DNA of 64,000 bases, from contig KE159582.1 in the NCBI GenBank assembly GCA_000403255.2, forward strand, positions 478,417 through 542,416, read 5' to 3'. The notes under the pieces are model-generated. The model ran no database searches. It was not told the DNA's origin and saw only the letters and a program-made list of their open reading frames with translations. Positions 18,112 to 27,526 of this stretch are shown one piece after another; within the stretch, counting starts at the first letter, position 1; the number at the start of each line of letters is the position of its first letter. The position numbers and the translations under genes are program-made. This stretch comes from Lachnospiraceae bacterium 3-1. Its GTDB lineage: Bacteria > Bacillota > Clostridia > Lachnospirales > Lachnospiraceae.

Positions 18112-19189
18112 TATTATTTCAGGATTTTTAGGTGCAGGAAAGACAACTTTTATAAAAAAAATGTTGGAGGATGTATTCCAAGGGGAAAAAATTGTTTTGA
18201 TTGAAAATGAGTTTGGAGAAATTGGCATTGATGGAGGATTTTTGAAGGATTCTGGTATTGAAATTAGTGAACTGAATTCTGGCTGTATTTGCTGTTCTTT
18301 GGTGGGGGACTTTGGGAAAAATCTCCGGGAGGTAATGGAGCGTTTTCACCCAGACCGGATTTTGATTGAGCCATCAGGGGTAGGGAAGCTTTCCGATGTG
18401 ATGAAATCTGTACAGGAAGTAGAGGCAGAAAATGAGGTGAAATTAAATGGGCGGGTTACGGTGGTGAATACCGCTAAGGCCACCAAACAGATGAAGGCAT
18501 TTGGAGAATTTTTTAACAATCAGATTGAATATGCCACAGTGATTGTACTGAGCCGGACTCAGAATGTGAAACCTGAGCAGACAGAATTGGTGGTAAAAGC
18601 CATACGGGAAAAGAATGAGAAAGCTGCGGTGATTACAACTCCTTGGGATGAAATTGACGGAAAGCAGATTTACAAAGTAATAGAACAGCAGAAAACATTG
18701 GAAGAAGAGCTGATGGAAGAGCATTGCAATCATCAGGGACACGAGCATCATGAGCATGAGTGCCACGAGCATCATGAACATCATCATGAACACGACCATG
18801 AGCACGAGCATCATGAACATCATCATGAGCACGACCATGAGCATCACCACCATGAACATGGAGAGAATTGTACCTGCGGCTGCCATGACCATGATCACCA
18901 TCACCACCATGCAGATGAAATATTTACAAGCTGGGGCCGGGAGACGCCACACGTATTTACGAAAGAAACCATTGAACATGCGTTGCAAGTATTTTGCGAT
19001 ACACAAGATTATGGAACGATTCTTCGTGCAAAAGGAATGGTTCCAGGGGAAGACGGCACATGGATTTATTTTGATATGGTAGACGGAGAATATGAGCTGC
19101 GCACTGGGGAAGCAGACTATACGGGAAGACTGTGTGTTATTGGAACGGATATGGAAGAGGAAAAGCTGGCAGAATTGTTTGGAATATAG
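18098..19189 (+). CDS. G3E-family GTPase with long His-rich loop (CobW-like)
   Basis: The 363-aa P-loop GTPase is of the CobW/ZNG1/YjiA type, proteins that insert or traffic metals. Walker A is GFLGAGKTT, followed by ENEFGEIGIDG, the metal-binding CICC motif and EPSG. Between about 208 and 275 there is a dense histidine/aspartate/glutamate stretch with CTCGC, an obvious metal buffer. The guanine-specificity NKxD position reads LSRTQ, so base selectivity may be altered. The C-terminal CobW domain (KGMVPGEDGTWIYFDMVDG) is complete. The start at 18098 is chosen for GGAGGG 6-7 bases upstream. It overlaps the DUF2156 gene and is 14 bp from a second G3E gene. Confidence 0.9.
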   Translation: MTKIDIISGFLGAGKTTFIKKMLEDVFQGEKIVLIENEFGEIGIDGGFLKDSGIEISELNSGCICCSLVGDFGKNLREVMERFHPDRILIEPSGVGKLSDVMKSVQEVEAENEVKLNGRVTVVNTAKATKQMKAFGEFFNNQIEYATVIVLSRTQNVKPEQTELVVKAIREKNEKAAVITTPWDEIDGKQIYKVIEQQKTLEEELMEEHCNHQGHEHHEHECHEHHEHHHEHDHEHEHHEHHHEHDHEHHHHEHGENCTCGCHDHDHHHHHADEIFTSWGRETPHVFTKETIEHALQVFCDTQDYGTILRAKGMVPGEDGTWIYFDMVDGEYELRTGEADYTGRLCVIGTDMEEEKLAELFGI

Positions 19190-19203
19190 GAAGGTGTGAC
19201 AAA

Positions 19204-20145
19204 ATGGAGATTCCAGTATATTTATTTTCCGGATTTATGGACAGCGGGAAAAGCTCTCTGATAAGGGAGACGCTGATTGAAGGAGATTTCAGTGAAAATG
19301 GAAAGACATTGCTAATTCTCTGTGAAGATGGGGAAGTAGAATTTGAACAAGAGGAATTACTAAAAGCCAATACAAAGCTGGTAATGATAGAAGAAGAGGA
19401 ATCATTTACCAGTAAAAAGCTGCAGGAATTAAGTGAGAATTATTATCCAGATCAAGTATTTATTGAATATAATGGAACCTGGCAGATGTCCACATTTCTA
19501 GAGTTAGATCTTCCCAAGGAATGGGTATTGGTCCAGTCTTTGGCAACTGTGGATGCCACTACGTTTGAAATGTATCTGACAAATATGCGGACAATGATTA
19601 TGGAACAGCTTTTTGCTGCAGATGTAGTGATTATTAACCGATGTACCAAGGATACGCCCAAAGGGAAATTCCGAAGAGCCATTAAGGTACTGAACCGGAA
19701 AGCCCAAATTGCTTATGAGCGTGAGGATGGGACTATCGATGAAAACGATATGGAAGAATTGCCCTATGACTTGAATCAGGATGTGATTGAGATTAGCGAT
19801 ATGGATTATGGCATTTGGTATATGGATGCATTGGATGATCCAAAGAAATATGAAGGAAAAAAAGTGCAGTTCCTTGCACTGGTGTACCGTCCAGAAAAGA
19901 TGAAAAAGGGTGTGTTGATTCCAGGGCGGTTTGCTATGACCTGCTGTGCAGATGACATTACTTTTATTGGATTTAAATGTAAATTTAATAATGCTGCGAC
20001 TATTCCTCATAAATCTTGGATTACAATTACGGCTGAGATGAAAAATGAATTTGCATTGGAATACAGGGGAAAAGGTCCGGTATTATATGCTGTGGATGTG
20101 AAGCCAGCAGAAAAGCCGGAGGATGAGCTGATTTATTTCAGTTGA
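19204..20145 (+). CDS. second G3E GTPase fused to a YcgQ/TIGR03943-like tail
   Basis: This 313-aa protein has an N-terminal CobW-like P-loop (SGFMDSGKSS at about 8-17) and a later NRCTKDT in the base-recognition position. It lacks the CICC motif of its neighbour. The C-terminal third (VLIPGRFAMTCCADDITFIGFKC) resembles the YcgQ/TIGR03943 domain found with YcgR-type permeases in zinc-stress regulons. The likely role is metal trafficking together with the preceding GTPase; this is inference from family and position. The start at 19204 has GGAAGGTGTGAC upstream; an earlier ATG at 19132 lies inside the neighbour gene. Confidence 0.8.
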   Translation: MEIPVYLFSGFMDSGKSSLIRETLIEGDFSENGKTLLILCEDGEVEFEQEELLKANTKLVMIEEEESFTSKKLQELSENYYPDQVFIEYNGTWQMSTFLELDLPKEWVLVQSLATVDATTFEMYLTNMRTMIMEQLFAADVVIINRCTKDTPKGKFRRAIKVLNRKAQIAYEREDGTIDENDMEELPYDLNQDVIEISDMDYGIWYMDALDDPKKYEGKKVQFLALVYRPEKMKKGVLIPGRFAMTCCADDITFIGFKCKFNNAATIPHKSWITITAEMKNEFALEYRGKGPVLYAVDVKPAEKPEDELIYFS

Positions 20146-20155
20146 AAGGAATGGT

Positions 20156-20833
20156 ATGGAACAGGAAAGCAGGTTATCAGACCGGATTGCGGACAGTATT
20201 TTGTCCATGATTACAGTGGAACAGCGGTTTATGCCGGGCAGCAAGCTGCCCAATGAAAATATATTATCCCAGGAACTGAATGTGAGCCGTACTACTTTGC
20301 GGGAGGCCATTCGTATTCTAGTAACGGGAGGAATTTTGGAAATCAGGCGGGGAAAAGGGACCTTTGTGCGGGAAGATTTTAAGATAAACCAGTCTCAGGA
20401 ATTTTCTTTTCTTGCTTCGGCGGCGGTAAAAGTCAGGGATTTGTATGAAATGCGTCTGATTTTTGAACCGGAGGCTGCTTATTATGCAGCGCTTCGTGGT
20501 ACAGAAGAGGAGATTAGGCGCATTTTGGCTTTAGGAACAGAAATTGAAGAGCGGATAGAACAGCGGAAAGACAGGACAGAGGTAGAGCAGTCTTTTCACA
20601 AATCTATTGCGAAAGCGACCCACAATGAATTTATGAATCAGCTTATGCCAGTGATTTATGAGGGAATTAATAAAGGAGTAAAATTATCCGAGGCATATGA
20701 AGAGGCAGTCCAGGCAACTCTTGTGGACCATAAAATTCTGATGGATTTTTTGAGGGAACGGAATGGGGAAGGTGCAAGGAATGCGATGCGCATTCATATT
20801 CTTCATGCCATGGCACAACTTCCTATGGAGTAA
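20156..20833 (+). CDS. FadR-type (FCD) GntR transcriptional regulator
   Basis: The 225-aa repressor has an N-terminal winged helix (LPNENILSQELNVSRTTLREAIRILVTGGILEIRRGKGTFV, residues about 28-68) and a C-terminal FCD effector domain (RDLYEMRLIFEPEAAYYAA). Such proteins bind operators of the form TnGTnnnACnA and respond to small acids or sugars. It follows the second GTPase by 10 bp, with AAGGAATGGT as ribosome site, so it may be in the same transcript. No catabolic gene is adjacent; the operator-like repeats upstream of ilvD are a possible target in this window. Confidence 0.88.
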   Translation: MEQESRLSDRIADSILSMITVEQRFMPGSKLPNENILSQELNVSRTTLREAIRILVTGGILEIRRGKGTFVREDFKINQSQEFSFLASAAVKVRDLYEMRLIFEPEAAYYAALRGTEEEIRRILALGTEIEERIEQRKDRTEVEQSFHKSIAKATHNEFMNQLMPVIYEGINKGVKLSEAYEEAVQATLVDHKILMDFLRERNGEGARNAMRIHILHAMAQLPME

Positions 20834-20860
20834 GGCTGGGTTCTATAAGGAGAAAAAGAA

Positions 20861-21379
20861 ATGGAAAGAAAAGTATTAAAAGAGGTTTTAATAAATGTTG
20901 GTATCATAGTCCTTGCGCTGGCTTTTGGCTTTTTATTGAATAAGTATATGATTGCCAATGCACAAGTGCCGACCTCATCCATGGAAACTACTGTGATGGC
21001 AGGAGACAGAATTCTTGTGAACCGTCTTTCTTATGTATTTGCTGAGCCAAAGAGAGGGGATATTGTAACATTTATCTATCCAGATGATGGTCAAACCCTT
21101 TATTTAAAACGAATTCTGGGGTTGCCAGGGGAAACCATTGAAGGAAGAAAGGGTGTGCTTTATATTGACGGCAAACCATTGGAGAAAGACTTTACCCAAG
21201 AGATAAGCTATGATGATTTTGGACCTTATCAAGTGCCAGAAGGAACTTATTTTATGATGGGGGATAACCGAAAGGATTCTTGGGATTCTAGGTATTGGGA
21301 ACATAAATTTGTAAAAAAAGAGGATATCATTGGAAAGGCGGCGGTCAGCTATTTTCCTCATCCCAGAGTGTTAAAATAG
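20861..21379 (+). CDS. lepB: type I signal peptidase
   Basis: A 172-aa membrane-bound protease that removes signal peptides outside the membrane. One N-terminal anchor (about 8-28) is followed by the catalytic serine box VPTSSMETT (Ser40 region), DRILVNRL, the lysine box YLKRILGLPGETIE and the GDNRKDSWDSR box, all in the standard order. The length suits the short Gram-positive SipS type. RBS AAGGAGAAAAAG is strong. A GC-rich terminator follows at 21467. Confidence 0.95.
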   Translation: MERKVLKEVLINVGIIVLALAFGFLLNKYMIANAQVPTSSMETTVMAGDRILVNRLSYVFAEPKRGDIVTFIYPDDGQTLYLKRILGLPGETIEGRKGVLYIDGKPLEKDFTQEISYDDFGPYQVPEGTYFMMGDNRKDSWDSRYWEHKFVKKEDIIGKAAVSYFPHPRVLK

Positions 21380-21466
21380 ACGTTGATTCCCGAGAGCAAT
21401 GAGTTAAGCAGTGGCGCTTGCGCAGATATTTGGCGAATGCTACGGCGGTAAGTGCCCTGCGGGTGC

Positions 21467-21497
21467 AAAAACCCCGCCCCTTGGGGCGGGGTTTTTG
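21467..21497 (+). terminator. strong terminator after signal peptidase
   Basis: The stem AAAAACCCCGCCCC / GGGGCGGGGTTTTT (loop TT) runs straight into T residues. Its symmetric form means it can also act on the converging sensor-kinase transcript. Confidence 0.9.
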
Positions 21498-21590
21498 ATT
21501 TATTCTATCGGGAGATATTTTCACGCATTTGTGCGACAGGTCTTTTTTAAGGAATGATCAGAGGGGGAGAAAATGAAAAAATAAGGAAGC

Positions 21591-23747
21591 TTATATAACC
21601 TTGCGGGAATGCAGTGTTTTTGCAATCGTTTCTAACAAAATGGGAATGTCAATGGGCTTTGTCAAATGAGCGTCCATGCCGCTTTCAATGGACATTTGCT
21701 TATCACTGTCAAAGGCATCCGCAGATAAAGCGATAATGGGAATGTGAGCTAATTTTGGATCGCTGAAATTTCGGATGCTTTTTGTTGCCTCCCACCCATT
21801 CATCACAGGCATTGAAATATCCATAAGAATCAAATCATAATCTTCTGGAGAGGAAAGCTCCATTTTTTCTACTGCGTCACGGCCGTTTATGGCTGTCTCT
21901 ACAATGAATCCCATTCCCTGAAGAATTTCTGTTTCAATTTCAAGATTGGCAATGTTGTCGTCCACAAGCAATATTTTTTTGTTTAACAGGCTGGAAAAGG
22001 CATCTTCTGTGTGGTTGGCAGAAGAAAGAGGGTGGGTCTGTATTCGAAAGCGAAGGATTACGGTAAAGGTACTGCCTTTTTCAGGGGCGCTGTCTACTTG
22101 AATAGTTCCGCCCATCATATCTACAATGTTTTTGGCAATGGTAAGACCAAGTCCTGTTCCATGGATGCCGCTGAATGTAGTATTTTTTTCTCGTTCAAAT
22201 GGTTCAAAAATGTGCCCAAGGAAATCTTTGCCAATTCCGATCCCGTTGTCTTTGACAATGAATTGGTAGACGGCAAAATTATTGGGGAATTTCTCTAGCT
22301 CTTCCACACTGATGTCAACCGTTCCATCGGCATTTGTGTAAGTGATGGCGTTAGAAGCAAGATTTGACAATAGCTGCCGTAGTTTGTTTAAGTCGCCGTA
22401 AATATCATAATGGGTCATTTTTATAGAATTCAGCGAGAAAGTGATATTTTTTTCGGCGGCTTGGGGAAGCAGGCTTTCGTGTACATCTTGTAGAATATCG
22501 CTTAGGTTGCATTCCGTTTCCGTAAGGCGGGTGTTATTGGACTCTGCCCAGGAGAGCTCCAATACCTTTTCAATTAATTCTAAAAGCTGTTTGCTGGCAA
22601 TATCAATTTTGTTTAAGTAGTTTCCTACGGCTTTTGGGTCATCGATATACTTTTTCGCAAGAGTTGTATAACCAAAAATCGCATTGAGCGGGGTACGCAT
22701 GTCGTGAGACATATTGGAGAGAAAAGTATTTTTTGCATTGATGGCCAGGGTTGCATTATTTAATGCGTCTTCAAATATTTGCTTTTGTTCCATTTCAAGC
22801 TGAATTTCTTCGTCTACTTTCCGGTATCCCATTACAATCTGAGAAATATGCTCCCGATTGCTTACATTTACAATGCGAAGCTGCAAATACTGTTGTTCTC
22901 CGTGATAAATAACCCGGTAATTTGTGTAATATGTTTTACTAGCTGCCAATTTTTTGCGTATGTATTCTGGAGAGGTTACTCTGGAAACAAGCTCCTGATC
23001 TTCAGGATGTACCCAGACATTGACGTAATCGGAAACATACCAGCTAAATTTGCGTATTTGAAATTTTTTTTCAAATTGGCGTTCTGTCCGCTGACTGAGG
23101 CGGTAAGGCAGAATCTTGTCATCATCCAGGTTGGCATATAGAATGGATTCATAATTTACACTGAGACCTTCTATCACTTCAAGACGGCGCAAATGCTCCT
23201 GATTGATGAGCTTACGTTCCTTGTCATATTCTTCAATCAACGTTTTTAATTTTTTCTCTTTTTGTTTTTTTTCTTCCATTAAACGGGTTGTTTCCGCAAC
23301 CTGTAAATTCTTTTTTTCTGTTGCATCCCCAAGAAACACATAGAAGATATCTCCAACGGAATCAATATGCAGGGAATGTCCATAGTCTTCAATCCAACGG
23401 ATTTCTCCATCTTTTCGGATGATTCGGTATTCCACATAATCGAAGTCATACTGACTGTGGTTGATCTGTTCTTTGATGCTTTCTTCTACAGCTTCTAAGT
23501 CTTCTGGGTGTACAATTCCCCGGAAAGAATTTCCAGTATATTCTCGAAATTCTTCCAGAGTGCTACATTGGAAAATCCGAAGTAAGGCTTTATTGGCATA
23601 AATGATTTCCTCATTTTTGTCCATCCAGTATATTAAAAAACCACCTGGCATTTCGTCCATGAAATTTTTGATTTCTATAAAATTATCTGATTCTTCTTGG
23701 GCTAATATATATTCAATAATATTATGTTCAAATTTTTGCTGTTTCAT
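21591..23747 (-). CDS. hybrid sensor histidine kinase with two PAS-like domains and receiver
   Basis: This 718-aa cytoplasmic-looking kinase has no clear membrane helix. There is a PAS domain about 30-145 (GFLIYWMDKNEEIIYANKALL), a second PAS-like region about 200-310, HisKA with the phospho-histidine in NMSHDMRTPLN (His348), HATPase (DNGIGIGKDFLGHIFEPFER; GTGLGLTIAKNIV), and a C-terminal receiver (LLVDDN; LILMDISMPVMNGWEAT). The start at 23747 is chosen for AGGAGGATATTGTC just upstream rather than a start 45 codons earlier. It stands divergently from ilvD. No partner regulator is adjacent, so the output target is unknown. Confidence 0.9.
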   Translation of the reverse strand: MKQQKFEHNIIEYILAQEESDNFIEIKNFMDEMPGGFLIYWMDKNEEIIYANKALLRIFQCSTLEEFREYTGNSFRGIVHPEDLEAVEESIKEQINHSQYDFDYVEYRIIRKDGEIRWIEDYGHSLHIDSVGDIFYVFLGDATEKKNLQVAETTRLMEEKKQKEKKLKTLIEEYDKERKLINQEHLRRLEVIEGLSVNYESILYANLDDDKILPYRLSQRTERQFEKKFQIRKFSWYVSDYVNVWVHPEDQELVSRVTSPEYIRKKLAASKTYYTNYRVIYHGEQQYLQLRIVNVSNREHISQIVMGYRKVDEEIQLEMEQKQIFEDALNNATLAINAKNTFLSNMSHDMRTPLNAIFGYTTLAKKYIDDPKAVGNYLNKIDIASKQLLELIEKVLELSWAESNNTRLTETECNLSDILQDVHESLLPQAAEKNITFSLNSIKMTHYDIYGDLNKLRQLLSNLASNAITYTNADGTVDISVEELEKFPNNFAVYQFIVKDNGIGIGKDFLGHIFEPFEREKNTTFSGIHGTGLGLTIAKNIVDMMGGTIQVDSAPEKGSTFTVILRFRIQTHPLSSANHTEDAFSSLLNKKILLVDDNIANLEIETEILQGMGFIVETAINGRDAVEKMELSSPEDYDLILMDISMPVMNGWEATKSIRNFSDPKLAHIPIIALSADAFDSDKQMSIESGMDAHLTKPIDIPILLETIAKTLHSRKVI

Positions 23748-23856
23748 GACAATATCCTCCTGGTAGTCTGATTTGTACAACGAAAATATAGCATAATTTG
23801 GCAGAAAAGTCAATTTGGGCGGTAGCGCTTCGAAAATTTTATGAAAAATATCCAAA

Positions 23857-23906
23857 ATGTCATACAACCCCAATAATGTCATACAACCATATTGACATCA
23901 TACAAC
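23857..23906. promoter_or_regulatory. three 12-bp direct repeats with 19-bp period
   Basis: ATGTCATACAAC occurs at 23857 and 23876, and ACATCATACAAC at 23895: three copies spaced exactly 19 bp. The reverse complement TTGTATGACAT fits the FadR-family GntR operator pattern TnGTnnnACnA closely. The third copy overlaps the -35 of the ilvD promoter, so a bound protein should repress ilvD, and perhaps also the divergent kinase. Confidence 0.65.
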
Positions 23907-23920
23907 TACCGTGATAAGAT
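23892..23920 (+). promoter_or_regulatory. ilvD promoter
   Basis: -35 TTGACA (23892-23897), 17-base spacer, -10 TAAGAT (23915-23920); the ilvD ATG is at 23964. The same -35/-10 pair and spacing recur at the scrB promoter. Confidence 0.65.
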
Positions 23921-23963
23921 AGGATTGAAAATCAAAAAATGTGAAAGAAATGAGGTAGTGAAA

Positions 23964-25631
23964 ATGAGAAGTGATAATGTAAAAAAAGGAATGCAGCAGG
24001 CGCCCCACCGTTCTCTCTTTCATGCATTAGGATTTACCAAAGAGGAAATGGACAAACCGTTGGTTGGAATTGTAAGCTCCTATAATGAGATTGTTCCAGG
24101 ACATATGAATTTAGATAAGATTGTTAATGCTGTGAAAATGGGTGTGGCGGAGGCTGGCGGTGTTCCAGTAGTATTTCCCGCCATTGCAGTTTGTGATGGA
24201 ATCGCTATGGGACACACAGGGATGAAATATTCACTGGTAACCCGTGACCTGATTGCAGATTCTACCGAGTGTATGGCATTGGCGCATCAGTTTGATGCAC
24301 TGGTGATGGTACCGAACTGTGACAAAAATGTGCCAGGACTTTTGATGGCGGCTGCAAGAGTGAATGTTCCTACCGTTTTTGTATCTGGGGGTCCGATGCT
24401 GGCAGGTCGTGTAAAAGGGCGTAAAACCAGTCTTTCTTCCATGTTTGAGGCCGTTGGTTCTTATGCAGCAGGAACGATGACAGAGGAAGAGGTATGCGAG
24501 TTTGAAGAGAAGGCATGTCCTACCTGCGGTTCTTGCTCTGGTATGTATACGGCCAATTCTATGAACTGTCTCACGGAAGCATTGGGGATGGGGCTAAAGG
24601 GAAATGGAACCATACCAGCAGTTTATTCAGATCGTCTTCGTCTTGCAAAACATGCAGGCATGGCAGTTATGGAAATGTACCGGAAAAATATTTGCCCCAG
24701 GGATATTATGACAAAAGATGCTATTTTGAATGCATTGACGGTGGATATGGCATTGGGATGCTCCACCAACAGTATGCTTCACCTTCCTGCAATTGCCCAT
24801 GAGGTTGGATTTGATTTTGATATCGGGTTTGCAAATGAAATCAGTGAAAAGACCCCGAATCTTTGCCATCTGGCTCCGGCAGGCCCTACGTATATGGAAG
24901 ATTTGAATGAAGCTGGCGGTGTCTATGCAGTTATGAATGAACTGGCAGAAATGAATTTATTAAATTTGGATTGTATTACTGTAACTGGGAAAACCGTGGG
25001 AGAAAATATAGAAGGCTGTACCAATCGGAATCCAGAAGTAATCCGCCCATTGGATCATCCATATAGTGCAACTGGCGGTCTTGCTGTGTTAAAAGGAAAC
25101 CTGGCGCCAGAAGGCAGCGTAGTAAAGCGTTCTGCAGTAGCGCCAGAAATGATGGTGCATGAAGGACCAGCGCGGGTATTCGATTGTGAGGAGGATGCCA
25201 TCGATGCCATCAAGGGTGGAAAGATTGTTGCTGGGGATGTGGTTGTGATTCGTTATGAAGGTCCAAAAGGTGGACCAGGAATGCGTGAAATGTTAAATCC
25301 AACTTCAGCAATTGCAGGTATGGGCCTTGGCTCTACGGTTGCATTGATTACAGACGGACGGTTTTCCGGGGCAAGCCGTGGGGCTTCCATTGGCCATGTT
25401 TCTCCTGAGGCGGCTGTGGGCGGAACCATTGCGTTGGTGAAAGAAGGAGATACCATTAAAATTAATATTCCAGAAATGAGGCTGGAATTGGATGTATCAG
25501 AGGAAGAATTGACCAAGAGAAAAGCAGAGTGGAAGCCGAGGACGCCAAAGGTAACGGAAGGATACCTTGCCCGTTATGCCCAGATGGTAACTTCAGGCGC
25601 AACTGGAGCAGTGATGAAGCGGGAATTGTAA
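23964..25631 (+). CDS. ilvD: dihydroxy-acid dehydratase
   Basis: The 555-aa iron-sulfur enzyme of valine, leucine and isoleucine synthesis dehydrates dihydroxy acids to 2-keto acids. Conserved blocks: [58 protein letters not shown] (cluster cysteines) and the late [21 protein letters not shown]. Length is normal. The start at 23964 is chosen because the promoter at 23892-23920 lies inside the longer frame and GAGGTAG precedes this ATG. nfo follows after 12 bp. It is a lone branched-chain gene here, with a repeat operator upstream. Confidence 0.96.
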   Translation: MRSDNVKKGMQQAPHRSLFHALGFTKEEMDKPLVGIVSSYNEIVPGHMNLDKIVNAVKMGVAEAGGVPVVFPAIAVCDGIAMGHTGMKYSLVTRDLIADSTECMALAHQFDALVMVPNCDKNVPGLLMAAARVNVPTVFVSGGPMLAGRVKGRKTSLSSMFEAVGSYAAGTMTEEEVCEFEEKACPTCGSCSGMYTANSMNCLTEALGMGLKGNGTIPAVYSDRLRLAKHAGMAVMEMYRKNICPRDIMTKDAILNALTVDMALGCSTNSMLHLPAIAHEVGFDFDIGFANEISEKTPNLCHLAPAGPTYMEDLNEAGGVYAVMNELAEMNLLNLDCITVTGKTVGENIEGCTNRNPEVIRPLDHPYSATGGLAVLKGNLAPEGSVVKRSAVAPEMMVHEGPARVFDCEEDAIDAIKGGKIVAGDVVVIRYEGPKGGPGMREMLNPTSAIAGMGLGSTVALITDGRFSGASRGASIGHVSPEAAVGGTIALVKEGDTIKINIPEMRLELDVSEEELTKRKAEWKPRTPKVTEGYLARYAQMVTSGATGAVMKREL

Positions 25632-25643
25632 GAGGGAGAGTGT

Positions 25644-26477
25644 ATGTTAAGAATTGGATGTCATCTGTCTTCTTCCAAAGGCTTTCTTGCCATGGGGAAA
25701 GAAGCAATAAACATAGGGGCCAATACTTTTCAGTTTTTCACCAGGAATCCCAGGGGCGGCAAAGCGAAGGAATTAGATACAAAGGATCTTGCCGCCTATC
25801 TGGATTTTGCCGAAGAACATGGGATTGCGCAGATTCTGGCGCATGCGCCGTATACGTTGAATGCGTGCGCCAAGGATGAAGGGCTGCGGCAGTTTGCCTA
25901 TGATACCATGTGTGATGATTTGAGACGATTGGAGCATATTCCAAATGCCATGTATAATTTTCATCCGGGAAGCCATGTGAAGCAGGGGACAGAAATTGGA
26001 ATTGGTTATATTTCGGATTTGTTGAACCGGATCAATGAAAAGGGCTACCATGCCACGATTTTGCTTGAGACAATGGCCGGAAAAGGCACGGAGATTGGGC
26101 GGAATTTTGAGGAATTGAGGACAATTATTGATCGTGTGGAGGAAAACAGTAATTTAGGCGTCTGTATGGATACTTGTCATGTGTTTGATGGAGGATATGA
26201 TATTGTAGGGAATTTGGAGGAAGTCATAGAAGAATTTCATTCTGTGGTTGGTCTTTGCCGTCTCAAAGCCGTGCATTTGAATGACAGTATGAATTTGTTG
26301 GGAAGTCACAAAGACCGTCATGAGAAGATCGGGGAAGGGAAAATTGGACTGGAAGCTTTTCGTGCTATTGTCACTCATTCCAAATTGCGGGAACTTCCGT
26401 TCTTTTTGGAGACTCCCAATGATTTGGAGGGTTATCAACGGGAAATCGCATTATTGCGCCAAATGGCTGAGGCATAG
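25644..26477 (+). CDS. nfo: endonuclease IV (AP endonuclease)
   Basis: A 277-aa TIM-barrel, three-zinc enzyme that cuts DNA 5' of abasic sites in base-excision repair. Hallmarks: [60 protein letters not shown] and [25 protein letters not shown]. All metal-ligand positions I can place are present. RBS AAGAGGGAGAGTGT; 12 bp after ilvD. Length typical. Confidence 0.96.
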   Translation: MLRIGCHLSSSKGFLAMGKEAINIGANTFQFFTRNPRGGKAKELDTKDLAAYLDFAEEHGIAQILAHAPYTLNACAKDEGLRQFAYDTMCDDLRRLEHIPNAMYNFHPGSHVKQGTEIGIGYISDLLNRINEKGYHATILLETMAGKGTEIGRNFEELRTIIDRVEENSNLGVCMDTCHVFDGGYDIVGNLEEVIEEFHSVVGLCRLKAVHLNDSMNLLGSHKDRHEKIGEGKIGLEAFRAIVTHSKLRELPFFLETPNDLEGYQREIALLRQMAEA

Positions 26478-26491
26478 GAAGAGGATGAAAC

Positions 26492-27415
26492 ATGAGGAAA
26501 GAGAAAATTTCATCCAGAAAGAAAGCAGCATCCAAAATCTTGAAGAGATGTGTTCTTCTTTGTGGGAGTGTTTTGATTGTTTTTGGAATTTGGTTGTTCG
26601 GTGAAAAGCAGACGGAAGAAACTGCAAAAACAAGAACAAAAGCGACAACAAAAGCGACAACAAAAGCGACAACAAAAGAAGAAGAAGCATCCAAAGAAGG
26701 AACAAAGAATCAGAAATTGCAGGAAATATTGGATACAATTTCATCCATAGAACCTCAACAGGTTTTGGAACTTTCAGATGTACAGGCGATGGCGGCTGGC
26801 GATATTCTGGATGTTTCTGAGCTATCTTGGGAATTCTTGGAGAGTCTGTTTTATAGTGAGGAGCTATCCGAGGAAATACAGCAGCGGATTTGGAATAATT
26901 CTTATCAGGAAAATGATAATATTTCTTTGGATGAATTGCGGTATCTGCGCGTGCTTCACATTGGATTTGACGGGAAAACTCATATCGGGGAACTGATGGT
27001 AAACCAAGTCATTGCAGAGGATATTCTGGAAATTATGTCAGAACTTTATAAACAGGAATATCCCATTGAAAAAATGGTATTGATTGATGTCTATGGCGCA
27101 GAGGATGAGAGCTCTATGTCAGATAATAATACATCCGCATTTAATTACCGTGAAATTGCTGGCTCTTCCAAGTTGTCCAGACATGCGCTAGGGCTTGCCA
27201 TTGACATTAATCCCAAATATAATCCATATGTGAAAGAGAAGAATGGAGAGCTTCTGGTAAGTCCTTCCAATGGCTCCCTCTATGCAGACAGGAGCCAGGA
27301 ATTTTCCTATAAGATTGCAGAAGGAGATTTGTGCTTGCAGCTTTTTCGGGAGCATGGATTTACTTGGGGCGGAAGTTGGAATTCCGTGAAGGATTATCAG
27401 CATTTTGAGAAATAG
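26492..27415 (+). CDS. secreted M15-family peptidase (D-Ala-D-Ala carboxypeptidase-like)
   Basis: The 307-aa cell-wall peptidase has a lysine-rich start and one hydrophobic segment (about 18-38, signal or anchor), then a Thr/Lys linker with three 12-base copies encoding TKAT repeats, an unassigned region (about 70-165) and the C-terminal M15C domain. Zinc and catalytic motifs are visible: SRHALGLAIDINP (His and Asp ligands), FREHGFTWGGSW and the final DYQHFE. It probably cuts peptidoglycan cross-bridge or stem peptides outside the cell. It follows nfo by 14 bp and ends in a hairpin. Confidence 0.85.
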   Translation: MRKEKISSRKKAASKILKRCVLLCGSVLIVFGIWLFGEKQTEETAKTRTKATTKATTKATTKEEEASKEGTKNQKLQEILDTISSIEPQQVLELSDVQAMAAGDILDVSELSWEFLESLFYSEELSEEIQQRIWNNSYQENDNISLDELRYLRVLHIGFDGKTHIGELMVNQVIAEDILEIMSELYKQEYPIEKMVLIDVYGAEDESSMSDNNTSAFNYREIAGSSKLSRHALGLAIDINPKYNPYVKEKNGELLVSPSNGSLYADRSQEFSYKIAEGDLCLQLFREHGFTWGGSWNSVKDYQHFEK

Positions 27416-27416
27416 T

Positions 27417-27456
27417 AAACATATCCAGACTTGATAGGAAAGGGCTGGATATGTTT
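27417..27456 (+). terminator. hairpin after the M15 gene
   Basis: A perfect 12-bp stem, AAACATATCCAG (27417-27428) with CTGGATATGTTT (27445-27456), directly follows the stop codon. The T tract is short, so termination may be partial. Confidence 0.55.
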
Positions 27457-27526
27457 GCGTTATTATAGTATAATAGCTTTGTGTATCAAGAGTGTTGTTC
27501 ATATAACAACGAATGGGGGTTATTTC

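Noticed and set aside
18443-19082. Met/Val/Ile-rich minus-strand ORF and His-like plus-strand ORF over the His-rich loop
   Set aside because: Both arise from the repetitive CAT/GAC codons of the GTPase loop read in other frames.
23857-23906. Short CRISPR-like array
   Set aside because: Only three 12-bp repeats with 7-bp gaps, sitting on a promoter: operators, not a CRISPR array.
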